Counted from the stretch's first letter, positions 1 to 8,441 are shown. The stretch: DNA of 16,173 nt from JADGGV01 sp035715725 (GCA_035715725.1 DASTKT010000234.1:1-16173); one strand, 5' to 3'. Made by a program: numbers and translations. The notes: generated by a model not told the origin, from the letters alone.

Positions 1-1
1 G

Positions 2-292
2 GGCCGCGCCGGGCCCGCGACACGGACCACGTCGCAGGCCGGGCGCGGGAGTGCGCAGGCCGGGCGCGGCGGCGCGCAGGCCGGCCGCGGCGCATCGCGC
101 TCCGGGCGGCCGGGCGCCGGCGGCGCCGCCACGCGGGAGACGGGCCGGGCCGGCGCGCGCGCCGGCGGCGGCATCGAGGCCGGCGGCGGCGCCGCGCGCT
201 CGGCGGGCGGGATCGAGGGCCCGGGCGGGACGCAGGCCACGACGCCCGCCGGCCCGCCGACTCGCCCCGACACCGGCGACACTCAGGGCTAG
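2..292 (+). CDS. C-terminal part of an unrecognised Gly/Ala/Arg-rich protein (5' end outside the window)
   Basis: The frame is open from the window edge to a TAG at 290-292, about 96 codons. It has no start within the window, so it reads as the tail of an upstream gene. Nearly all of its A/T bases fall in first or second codon positions; only a few codons (such as ACA, AGT, GCA, ACT) end in A or T. That is the signature of real coding sequence in this genome. The product is low-complexity Gly, Ala and Arg with some Thr and Pro and no visible domain; it is probably disordered. It starts with three in-frame copies of a seven-residue repeat, QAGRG followed by two small residues. The stop overlaps the AGGAG that serves the next gene, and both genes are in the same frame. 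No function can be assigned. The main alternative is a GC-rich non-coding region that is open by chance. Confidence 0.5.
   Translation, partial: GRAGPATRTTSQAGRGSAQAGRGGAQAGRGASRSGRPGAGGAATRETGRAGARAGGGIEAGGGAARSAGGIEGPGGTQATTPAGPPTRPDTGDTQG
33..95 (+). repeat. 21-bp tandem repeat, three copies
   Basis: Copies lie at 33-53, 54-74 and 75-95, each beginning CGCAGGCCGG. Copies 1 and 2 share their first 17 bases; copy 3 diverges slightly. The period is exactly seven codons and stays in the frame that ends at 292, so it encodes a heptad-length protein repeat (QAGRGSA, QAGRGGA, QAGRGAS). This supports the frame being translated. Confidence 0.8.
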
Positions 293-295
293 GAG
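291..295 (+). promoter_or_regulatory. Ribosome binding site AGGAG for the 302 gene
   Basis: AGGAG lies six bases before the ATG at 302 and overlaps the TAG stop (290-292) of the upstream frame. It fixes the start at 302 over a competing frame from 313 that has no such site. It also suggests translational coupling to the upstream gene. Confidence 0.65.
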
Positions 296-301
296 ACCGC
301 C

Positions 302-961
302 ATGGCGTACGAGTGGGAGTACCGCGGCCGCGGCGGGCACCGCGGCGGGCGGTGGGAGCCCGACCGGGCCGAGCTGCGCGGCGCCGGGCGCGGTTGGGCG
401 CGCGAGCGCGAGCCGGAGGGGCGTGGCTCGGAGTACGGCCCGGCGCGCTCCCGCGGCTCCCGCCGCGGCCCCTACTACGGCTGGGGCGTGCCGATCCGCG
501 GCATGTACAGCTACTCGCTGGAATACGGCAACCTCGGCGGTCCGGAGTGGGAGAGCGAGACGATCCCGCCGTACCCCACGCCGGAGTCGCCGTACTACGA
601 GGGGTGGCACTGGAGCGCCGCCGAGTCCTCCTTCGAGCCGCGCTTCCGCGGCGAGGAGCCCCGCTTCGAGACGCCGGCGTACCGGCCCGGCCGCCGTCGC
701 TATCCCGGGCGCGGCCCGGGTCCGGTCGCCCGCCGCCGCGCCCACCCGCGCGGCTACGACTGGACCGCCGCGCCGGGCCCGTTCGACGGCTGGCGCCCCG
801 AGGCCGAGCCGCGCGGCGCCGGTTACCCGCGCGGGTGGGAGCGGGACCGGTACCCCGGCGCCCGCGAGCGCCGCGACATCGGCGGCATGCGGCGCTTCGG
901 CCGCTTCGGCGGCGAGCGCCCTTCCGGCTACGGCGAGGAATACGCCTGGGATTACTGGTAG
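302..961 (+). CDS. Unrecognised RGG/aromatic-rich low-complexity protein, 219 aa
   Basis: I do not recognise this protein. By count it has 39 Arg, 39 Gly, 26 Glu, 19 Tyr, 12 Trp and 6 Phe in 219 residues, and I find no Lys, Cys or Gln. Arg occurs in RG, GR and RRR clusters (for example RGRGG near residue 8), with aromatic residues spaced throughout. The middle (about 60-105) is poorer in Arg and richer in Tyr, Pro, Glu and Ser. The chain ends YAWDYW. No signal peptide, membrane segment or folded domain is visible. Almost every codon ends in G or C, and AGGAG sits six bases before the ATG, so it is very likely translated. The composition resembles disordered RGG/YG nucleic-acid-binding or condensate-forming proteins. 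An RNA- or DNA-binding, surface or structural role would be speculation. It follows the partial gene in the same frame after one stop codon, and its stop lies 44 bases before tilS. Confidence 0.75.
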   Translation: MAYEWEYRGRGGHRGGRWEPDRAELRGAGRGWAREREPEGRGSEYGPARSRGSRRGPYYGWGVPIRGMYSYSLEYGNLGGPEWESETIPPYPTPESPYYEGWHWSAAESSFEPRFRGEEPRFETPAYRPGRRRYPGRGPGPVARRRAHPRGYDWTAAPGPFDGWRPEAEPRGAGYPRGWERDRYPGARERRDIGGMRRFGRFGGERPSGYGEEYAWDYW

Positions 962-977
962 CCGCCGGGTAGCCGAC

Positions 978-992
978 GGCCGCCGAGCGGCC
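978..992 (+). terminator. Hairpin between the RGG-rich gene and tilS (possible terminator)
   Basis: GGCCGC, loop CGA, GCGGCC forms a perfect 6-bp stem with a triloop, 16 bases after the stop at 961 and 13 bases before the tilS ATG. No U-tract follows, so this could equally be an RNA structure controlling tilS initiation. The stem is real; its function is a guess. Confidence 0.3.
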
Positions 993-1005
993 CATCTTGG
1001 GGCGG

Positions 1006-2436
1006 ATGGAGGACGAGTCCATCCGCCCCTCGACGTCGGCCGCCGCCACGCGCTCCGGCGCCGCCGCCCGGACGCGGCCCGCGCCGCTGGCCCGCGGCCT
1101 CGACGCGCACCTCCGCGCCTCGGGGCTGCTGCACCCGGGCGACGCGGTGCTCGTCGCCGTCTCCGGCGGCGTCGACTCGCTGGTGCTGCTCCACCTCCTC
1201 CGCTTCGCGCTCGCCGACTGGCGCTTCCGCCTCGCCGCGGCGCACCTCGACCACCGCATGCGGCCTGGCAGCGACGCCGACGCGCGCTGGCTCGCCGGCC
1301 TCTGCCGCGCCTGGGGCATCCCGCTCGAGCGCGGCGTCGCCGGGGAGGGGCTGCGCGCCGAGGCCGCCGCGCGCGAGGCGCGCTACCGCTTCCTGCATGA
1401 CGCCGCGGCGCGGCGCGGCGCCACCGCCATCGCCACCGCGCACCAGCTCGACGACCAGGCCGAGACCGTGCTCTTCCGCGCCGCCCGCGGCACCGGGCTC
1501 GCCGGGCTCGCCGGCATCCCCGCCCGCCGCGGCGACATCGTCCGGCCGCTGCTCCCCTTCCGGCGCGCCGAGATCGAGGCGTACGCCCGGGGCGCGCGGC
1601 TCCGCTGGCTCGAGGACCCGACGAACAGCGCGGCCGACTTCGCGCGCAACCGCATCCGGCGCGAGATCCTGCCGGTACTCGAGGAATTGGCGCCCGGCGC
1701 GGCGCCGGCCCTGGCGCGCCTCGCGGAGCGCGCGCGCGAGGCCGAGGAGGCCTGGGATGCCCTCGCCGCGAGCGCCGCCCGCGACGTGGTGATCTCGGAA
1801 TCCGAAGGCGCAGCGGAACTTGCCAGGACCCCTTTCCTTGGGTATCCTTCTGAGGTCCAGGCCCGCGTGCTACGGAGCCTGCTGCGCCGCCACGGAAGTG
1901 CGCCCGGTAGGGCCGGAACCCGGGCGGCGCTTGAGTTTATCAGTTCGTGTGGGAGTGGAGCGCAGCTCCATCTCCCGGGCGGTGTCCGACTGCAGCGCGA
2001 GTTCGACCGGTTCGTGGTGGAAGCCGCGCCGCGGCCGGACACGCGGGAAGAGCGACCGGCGCTCCTTCCCGGGGCCGCCTCGGGGAAGGCCGAAGCAGTC
2101 GTCGGCGGCTGTCGATTCGCGGTGCTCTGGGGCCCCGGACTCGTCGGAGAGGCCGGAGACAGCGCGGCCTTCGACCCCGCCGCCATCCACTTTCCCCTTG
2201 AACTCCGGAGCTGGCGCCCCGGCGACCGGCTCCGGCTCGCGACCGGAACGAAGAAGCTGAAGAAGCTCTTCGCCGAGCGGCGAGTGCCCCGGTCCGCGCG
2301 AGCGCACGTGCCCATCGTGGCGGAGGTGGGCGGTCGAGTCCTCTGGGCGGTCGGCGTCGCCCGGGCCTCCGAGGCCGAGCCGTCGTCCCGCGGACCCGTC
2401 CTCCACATCACGGTGAGAAATGCCGAACACGGTTGA
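1006..2436 (+). CDS. tilS: tRNA(Ile)-lysidine synthetase
   Basis: It uses ATP to attach lysine to C34 of the CAU-anticodon isoleucine tRNA, switching it from Met to Ile decoding; cytoplasmic and essential in most bacteria. The N-terminal ATP-pyrophosphatase domain shows the PP-loop SGGVDS at residues 53-58, then HLDHRMR, the AHQLDDQAET segment and the RWLEDPTN...RNRIR stretch, all typical of TilS. The C-terminal tRNA-recognition domain ends with RPGDR and the KKLKKLFAERRVP segment. The 476-residue length is normal for the two-domain family. I chose ATG 1006 over an in-frame TTG at 997; neither has a strong ribosome site, and about 45 residues precede the PP-loop strand. Codon use changes abruptly near residue 264: the first half is almost purely G/C-ending, while the second uses many A/T-ending codons. 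It overlaps hpt by 17 bases, as in the classic tilS-hpt-ftsH cluster. Confidence 0.95.
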   Translation: MEDESIRPSTSAAATRSGAAARTRPAPLARGLDAHLRASGLLHPGDAVLVAVSGGVDSLVLLHLLRFALADWRFRLAAAHLDHRMRPGSDADARWLAGLCRAWGIPLERGVAGEGLRAEAAAREARYRFLHDAAARRGATAIATAHQLDDQAETVLFRAARGTGLAGLAGIPARRGDIVRPLLPFRRAEIEAYARGARLRWLEDPTNSAADFARNRIRREILPVLEELAPGAAPALARLAERAREAEEAWDALAASAARDVVISESEGAAELARTPFLGYPSEVQARVLRSLLRRHGSAPGRAGTRAALEFISSCGSGAQLHLPGGVRLQREFDRFVVEAAPRPDTREERPALLPGAASGKAEAVVGGCRFAVLWGPGLVGEAGDSAAFDPAAIHFPLELRSWRPGDRLRLATGTKKLKKLFAERRVPRSARAHVPIVAEVGGRVLWAVGVARASEAEPSSRGPVLHITVRNAEHG

Positions 2437-2974
2437 CACGCGCGCGCGGACCGGAGGGCTGGAGCTGCGGCGCATCGTCTATTCCGAGCAGGACATCGCC
2501 CGCCGCGTGGCGGAGATGGGCGAGGAGATCTCGGCGTCGTATCCGGACGGCGAGGACCTGCTGGTGCTGGGGCTGTTGAAGGGGTCGTTCATCTTCATGG
2601 CGGACCTGGTCCGCCACGTCGCCCGCCCGATCCAGGTGGACTTCCTGGTGGCGTCCAGCTACGGATCGGGGACCGAGTCGAGCGGCGAGGTGCGACTGCT
2701 GTACGACCCGGAAGCGTCGGTGGCGGGGCGCAACCTGCTGCTGGTCGAGGACATCGTCGACAGCGGCACGACGCTGAACCGGCTGATCCCGCTGTTGCAG
2801 CAGCGCGGCCCCAAGAGCATCGAGCTGTGCGCGCTGCTGCACAAGCGGATCGCGAAGAACCTGGTGAAGGAGCCGCGCTGGGTCGGCTTCGACGCCCCTC
2901 GTGAGTTCCTGATCGGCTACGGTCTCGACCATAGCGAGAACTTCAGGAACCTGCCCTTTATCGCGAGCCTCTAG
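2420..2974 (+). CDS. hpt: Hypoxanthine phosphoribosyltransferase
   Basis: It salvages hypoxanthine (and usually guanine) with PRPP to IMP or GMP in the cytoplasm. The PRPP-binding motif VEDIVDSGTT is at residues 109-118. LKGSFIF at 53-59 contains the conserved LKG turn that contacts pyrophosphate. VGFDAP near 155-160 and YGLDHSENFRNLPFI near the C-terminus match the purine- and metal-binding end of the family. The length of 184 residues is standard. The ATG lies 17 bases inside the end of tilS, preceded by GGTGAGA, so translation is probably coupled. ftsH starts 29 bases downstream. In Bacillus subtilis the same tilS-hprT-ftsH order is found. The alternative, xanthine or guanine phosphoribosyltransferase, is less likely given the overall match. 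Confidence 0.95.
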   Translation: MPNTVDTRARTGGLELRRIVYSEQDIARRVAEMGEEISASYPDGEDLLVLGLLKGSFIFMADLVRHVARPIQVDFLVASSYGSGTESSGEVRLLYDPEASVAGRNLLLVEDIVDSGTTLNRLIPLLQQRGPKSIELCALLHKRIAKNLVKEPRWVGFDAPREFLIGYGLDHSENFRNLPFIASL

Positions 2975-3003
2975 GCTGGCGGTGGCGATCGAAGGAAGCC
3001 TTG

Positions 3004-5081
<2,078 letters not shown>

Positions 5082-5082
<1 letters not shown>

Positions 5083-5948
5083 TGCGGGCGGCGACGGGCG
5101 CGGCCTGGCTCACCGCCCGTGGGGCCGTTTCGCTCGATCGCCCTTGCGTCGTCGGAATCCTGAACGTCACGCCGGATTCGTTCTGGGACGGCGGCCTCCA
5201 CGCGGGCGTGGAGGCCGCCGTCGTGCATGCGGGCCGGCTCCTCGCGGACGGGGCCGACCTCCTCGACGTCGGTGGCGAGTCGACGCGCCCGGGCGCGCAG
5301 CCGGTGCCCCCGGCCGAGGAGATCGCGCGCGTCGTTCCGGTGGTCCAGGCCGTCGTGCGCGCCTTCCCGGACGCGCTCCTTTCCGTGGATACCATGAAGG
5401 CGGACGTGGCGCGGACGGCGCTGGCCGAGGGCGCCGCGATCGTGAACGACGTCTCCGGGCTGCGCCTCGACCCCGGGATGAGTGAGGTGGTGCGAGAGTC
5501 GGGCGCGGGCGTCATCGTGATGCACTCCCGCGGCGGCATCGAGACGATGGCGCGCTACACGGAGGCCGTCTACGGGCCGGACCCGGCCGCGGACGTGGCG
5601 CGGGAGCTGGCGGAGGCGCTCGATCGGGCGAGAGCGGCCGGGATCCCCGACGAGGCCGTGGTGCTGGATCCCGGCTTCGGCTTCTCGAAGCGGACGGAGC
5701 ACAGCATCGCGGTGCTCGCGCACCTCGACCGGATCCTCGCGCTCGGCCGGCCGGTGCTCGTGGGGCCGTCGCGCAAGCGGTTCGTGGGCGAGGCGGCGGG
5801 CACCACGTCGCCGGAGGACCGGCTGCCGGGGACGATCGCCGCGTGCGTCGTTGCGCTGCTCCGCGGCGCCCGCCTCTTCCGCGTCCACGACGTCCTCGAG
5901 ACGCGGCGCGCGCTCGCGCTCGCCGAAGCCGTCCGGACGGCGCCATGA
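5082..5948 (+). CDS. folP: Dihydropteroate synthase
   Basis: It condenses p-aminobenzoate with dihydropterin pyrophosphate to 7,8-dihydropteroate in folate synthesis; it is the sulfonamide target. The TIM-barrel motifs are all present: NVTPDSFWDGG from residue 28, GGESTRPG (64-71), SVDTMKADVA (101-110), NDVSG (122-126), LDPGFGFSK (195-203), GPSRKRF (228-234) and the closing RVHD (267-270). The length of 288 residues is normal. The start ATG shares one base with the ftsH stop (TGATG), and the stop overlaps cdaA as ATGA, so both junctions look translationally coupled. No folB, folK or pab gene is adjacent. The folP-cdaA pairing is known from several other phyla. Confidence 0.96.
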
Positions 5949-6727
5949 GGACGTTCGTCGAGCGGTTCGGCTTTCTCTTCCCGGGCCTGAAGGATCTGAT
6001 CCAGATCCTGCTCGTCGCGGTCGCGGCGTACTACGTGCTCCGGCTGCTGGCGCGCACGCGGGCGATCCAGATGCTGGTCGGGCTCCTGCTCCTGATCGCC
6101 GTCTACTTCGTCGCCCGCATCCTCGACCTGGACCTCATCCGCTACCTCCTGGAGAAGGTCTTCCAGTACGGTGCGTTCGCCGCGCTGGTCGTCTTCCAGC
6201 CGGAGCTGCGCGCGGCGCTCGCGCGCCTCGGCCAGAGCCGCATGCTCTCGTTCTTCAAGCGCCTGGAGCCGAGCGAGGTCGCGGACGAGATCGTCGAGGC
6301 CGTCGAGCGCCTCGCCCGCGCCAAGATCGGCGCCATCATCGCGCTCGAGCGCCAGGTCGGCCTCGAGGAGTATGCCGCGACCGGCACGCGCATCCAGGCG
6401 TCCGTCTCCGCCGACATCATCATCAGCATCTTCCTCCCGTACGGCCCGCTGCACGACGGCGCGGTCCTCGTCTCCGGCGACACGCTGATCGCCGCCGGCG
6501 TGATCCTGCCGCTGACGCAGTTCCCGATCGCGAACAAGGCGCTCGGCACGCGGCACCGCGCGGCGCTCGGGCTGTCGGAGGAGACGGATGCGCTGGTCAT
6601 CGTCGTGAGCGAGGAGACGACGAAGATCTCGATCGCGCAGCGCGGACGCCTGGAGGAAGGGGTGACGCCGGAGCGCCTGCGGCTCGCGCTGGCCGGCCCC
6701 GCCGCGGTCGAGCCGGCGCGGGCGTGA
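5945..6727 (+). CDS. cdaA: Diadenylate cyclase CdaA (cyclic di-AMP synthase)
   Basis: It makes c-di-AMP from two ATP at the membrane; c-di-AMP usually controls potassium and osmolyte transport and turgor. The protein has 260 residues. Three hydrophobic segments (about 17-36, 40-58, 68-84) are followed by the DAC domain, with DGA at 171-173 and GTRHR at 201-205, the two signature motifs of active cyclases. Both are intact, so activity is likely. The ATG at 5945 overlaps the folP stop by four bases; an upstream in-frame opening runs inside folP and is not the start. In Firmicutes cdaA is usually followed by cdaR. Here no CdaR gene follows, and a dense hairpin block begins immediately after the stop. 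Confidence 0.95.
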   Translation: MRTFVERFGFLFPGLKDLIQILLVAVAAYYVLRLLARTRAIQMLVGLLLLIAVYFVARILDLDLIRYLLEKVFQYGAFAALVVFQPELRAALARLGQSRMLSFFKRLEPSEVADEIVEAVERLARAKIGAIIALERQVGLEEYAATGTRIQASVSADIIISIFLPYGPLHDGAVLVSGDTLIAAGVILPLTQFPIANKALGTRHRAALGLSEETDALVIVVSEETTKISIAQRGRLEEGVTPERLRLALAGPAAVEPARA

Positions 6728-6746
6728 GGGCGGCCGGAGGCCGCCC
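6728..6746 (+). terminator. Perfect 8-bp hairpin directly after the cdaA stop
   Basis: GGGCGGCC, loop GGA, GGCCGCCC begins at the base after the cdaA TGA. It is the most 5' and one of the strongest stems of the hairpin block. It could end the tilS-cdaA transcript or protect its 3' end, though no U-tract follows. Position and stem are certain; termination is inferred. Confidence 0.45.
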
Positions 6747-6827
6747 GCAAGAGGTCGCGCTGCGCGCGGCCGCAAGAGGCGCGCGGCCTGACGGCCGGCG
6801 CGCCGCAAGAGGTCGCGCTGCGCGCGG

Positions 6828-7065
6828 CCGCAAGAGGTCGGGCTTCGCCCTCCCGCGCGGGGACCCGGGCTGGCGCCCTCCCGCGGGAGGGCTCGTTCGG
6901 CGCCGGCCGGGGGGGACCGGCAGGTCCGAGCAGCGCGCCCCGCGCCCGAAGGCGGCCCCGCGCAGCCGGGGCCCCTTGCGGGAGGCCGTCAGGCCGACCT
7001 CTTGCGGCCGCGCAGCCGTCAGGCTGCGCGCCTCTCGCGGGAGGGCGAAGCCCGACCTCTTGCGG
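6828..7065. repeat. Perfect 30-bp inverted repeat, arms 6828-6857 and 7036-7065
   Basis: The 30 bases at 6828-6857 are the exact reverse complement of 7036-7065. Each arm holds one full linker plus a GGGC-GCCC stem-loop and a CCCGCG/CGCGGG edge. The arms are 178 bases apart, so the transcript could form a long stem enclosing the centre of the block. Exact identity over 30 bases implies recent duplication-inversion or continued homogenisation. Confidence 0.9.
6875..6892. repeat. 18-bp perfect palindrome at the centre of the array
   Basis: GCCCTCCCGCGGGAGGGC reads the same on both strands. Its halves match the outer edges of the 30-bp inverted repeat arms (CCCTCCCGCG and its complement). It sits between the left- and right-facing half-arrays. 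Other stems nearby are GGACC-GGCA-GGTCC (6914-6927) and GGCCCCG/CGGGGCC (6954-6973). Confidence 0.85.
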
Positions 7066-7107
7066 GCGGGCGAGGCCCGACCTCTCGCGTCGCGCCGCCT
7101 CGCGCCG

Positions 7108-7113
7108 TAAGAT
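7108..7113 (+). promoter_or_regulatory. Possible -10 element (TAAGAT) for a leaderless yggS transcript
   Basis: TAAGAT is in the only A/T-rich patch of the gap and ends nine bases before the yggS ATG. A start of transcription six to nine bases downstream would fall at or next to the ATG, giving a leaderless mRNA. No Shine-Dalgarno-like sequence precedes this ATG, which fits. No convincing -35 is visible. Confidence 0.35.
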
Positions 7114-7122
7114 TTTCGCCGC

Positions 7123-7818
7123 ATGTACACGGCGCGACTTCACGAGAGCCTCCCCCGCGTGGAGGAACGGATCGCCGCGGCGCTCGCCCGGGCGGGGCGC
7201 CACGGCATGGTCGGCATCGTCGCGGTCACGAAGGGGCATCCGCCCGCGGCCGCCGAGGCGGCGCTCGGCGCGGGGCTGCGGATGCTGGGCGAGAACCGGG
7301 TCCAGGAGCTGGAGTCGAAGGTCGAGGCGGTGGGGCGCGAGCGGGCGGAGTGGCACCTGATCGGCCACCTCCAGCGCAACAAGGTGCGCAAGGCGCTCCC
7401 GCTCTTCGACCTGATCGAGTCCGTGGACTCGCTGCGGCTCGCGACGGAGCTCTCGGAGGAGGCGGTACGGAGCGGGCGCGAGGTGCGGGCACTGGTGCAG
7501 GTGAACACCTCGGGGGAGGAGGCGAAGGGCGGGTTCTCCCGGGACGAGGCGTTCGACGGCGTCGCCTCCGTGGTGGCGCTCCCGCACCTGCACGTGCTCG
7601 GCCTCATGACCATCGCGCCGCTCACGGACGACGAGGCGGTGGTGCGGCGGACGTTCGCGCGGACGCGGGAGCTGTTCGAGCGCTGCGGCCGGGATCTGCC
7701 CGGCTTCCGTGCGGAGCACCTCTCGATGGGCATGTCCGGCGACTTCGAGATCGCGGTGGAGGAGGGGAGCACACTGGTCCGGCTCGGCACGGTCCTCTTC
7801 GGGGAGCGGAACCCATGA
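7123..7818 (+). CDS. yggS: YggS/PLPBP family pyridoxal phosphate homeostasis protein
   Basis: A PLP-binding, non-catalytic TIM-barrel protein that buffers pyridoxal phosphate and affects amino-acid metabolism; cytoplasmic. The PLP lysine is K37 in VAVTKGHP. GENRVQE (from about 56), WHLIGHLQRNK (about 77-87), the VNTSGE(EA)K-G segment and LSMGMSGDFEIA near residue 200 are family hallmarks, as is the closing STLVRLGTVLFG. The length of 231 residues is standard. It is the first gene after the hairpin block and lacks a ribosome site, possibly because it is leaderless. Its TGA overlaps the divIVA ATG as ATGA. In Bacillus subtilis the homologue ylmE also lies upstream of divIVA, but with sepF, ylmG and ylmH in between; those are absent here. 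Confidence 0.95.
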   Translation: MYTARLHESLPRVEERIAAALARAGRHGMVGIVAVTKGHPPAAAEAALGAGLRMLGENRVQELESKVEAVGRERAEWHLIGHLQRNKVRKALPLFDLIESVDSLRLATELSEEAVRSGREVRALVQVNTSGEEAKGGFSRDEAFDGVASVVALPHLHVLGLMTIAPLTDDEAVVRRTFARTRELFERCGRDLPGFRAEHLSMGMSGDFEIAVEEGSTLVRLGTVLFGERNP

Positions 7819-8441
7819 TCGACCTGACGCCACTCGAGGTGCGGAAGAAGAAGGGCGACTTCCGGCGCGGGCTGCGGGGGTACGAGCCGGACGAGGTCGA
7901 TACGTTCCTCGAGCTCGTCGCGGACCGGCTCGAGGAGCTCGTCCGGGAGAACCGGTCGCTCCAGGAGAGCGTTCGGCGCACCGAGGAGCAGGTCGCGGAG
8001 TACCGCGAGCGCGAGCGGGCCTTGACCGACGCGCTCGTCTCGGCGCAGGAGTACCGGGAGCAGGCGCGGGAGCAGGCGGAGCGCGAGGCGGCGCTGCGGC
8101 TGCGCGAGGCGGAGGCGGAGGCGACGCGCCTCCAGGCCGAGGCGCGCCGCGAGCTGGCGCGCGAGGAGGAAGGGCTTCGTCGCATCCGGACGCGCCGCGT
8201 CCAGCTCATGGAGAGCTTCCGCGCGTTCCTGGAGCGGGAGCTGACCGAGGTCACGCACGAGATCGATGCGCTGCACCGGCAGGACGAGCCGGGGCTGGCG
8301 GGTGCGAGGCGGGGCGGCGAGCGCCCGCCGTACGTGCTGCTCGAGGGCGAGGACGAGGCGCCGCCGCCGGAGGGCGGCCGGCGGGGCCGCAAGGGCGAGG
8401 CGGAGCCCCGCCTCTCCGAGCTGGTGGAGGGGGAGCCGTGA
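7815..8441 (+). CDS. divIVA: DivIVA-domain polarity/division protein
   Basis: DivIVA proteins bind curved membrane at poles and septa and recruit partners for division, polar growth or chromosome anchoring. The N-terminus (TPLEVRKKKGDFRRGLRGYEPDEVD) is the classic DivIVA membrane-targeting segment. F16 followed by two Arg corresponds to the membrane-inserting tip of the Bacillus protein, and GYEPDEVD is the family signature. A long heptad-like coiled coil rich in Glu, Arg, Gln and Ala runs from about 28 to 155. The last 55 residues are charged, Gly/Pro-rich and probably disordered. The protein has 208 residues. The ATG overlaps the yggS stop by four bases. The terminal TGA overlaps the GTG of the next gene. 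Its place near ileS and lspA matches Firmicutes. Confidence 0.93.
   Translation: MIDLTPLEVRKKKGDFRRGLRGYEPDEVDTFLELVADRLEELVRENRSLQESVRRTEEQVAEYRERERALTDALVSAQEYREQAREQAEREAALRLREAEAEATRLQAEARRELAREEEGLRRIRTRRVQLMESFRAFLERELTEVTHEIDALHRQDEPGLAGARRGGERPPYVLLEGEDEAPPPEGGRRGRKGEAEPRLSELVEGEP

Larger units (their letters stand above)
6745..7089. repeat. Bidirectional array of conserved linkers alternating with hairpins
   Basis: The gap 6728-7122 has no credible gene. Four copies of CCGCAAGAGGTC (one shorter, CCGCAAGAGGC) start at 6745, 6770, 6803 and 6828. Four complementary copies (GACCTCTTGCGG or close variants) lie at 6996-7007, 7030-7040, 7054-7065 and 7079-7089. Between linkers sit short stem-loops. 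The left half has stems at 6756-6768, about 6781-6801, 6814-6826 and 6840-6850; the right half at 6984-6995, 7009-7030, 7043-7053 and 7068-7078. Stem sequences differ but stay self-complementary, while the linker is conserved. Linker spacings are 25, 33, 25 on the left and about 34, 24, 25 on the right. The half-arrays face each other around a central palindrome. The organisation resembles REP/BIME-type intergenic elements; I do not recognise the family. Confidence 0.85.

Noticed and set aside
313..972. Alternative plus-strand frame over the 302-961 gene
   Set aside because: It has no ribosome site and worse third-position bias; the 302 frame has AGGAG at ideal distance and nearly all codons end in G or C.
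51..1400. Plus-strand open frame spanning the RGG-rich gene and the start of tilS
   Set aside because: It overlaps two better-supported genes in other frames, has Arg/Ala/Pro-only composition and no ribosome site at its GTG.
6745..7089. CRISPR-like interpretation of the linker array
   Set aside because: The conserved unit is only 10-12 bases, the inserts are self-complementary rather than unique spacers, orientation reverses midway and no cas gene is near.
6142..7833. Minus-strand open frame crossing cdaA, the hairpin block and yggS
   Set aside because: It is a shadow of two clear plus-strand genes; its middle is merely the translation of repeated hairpin units.
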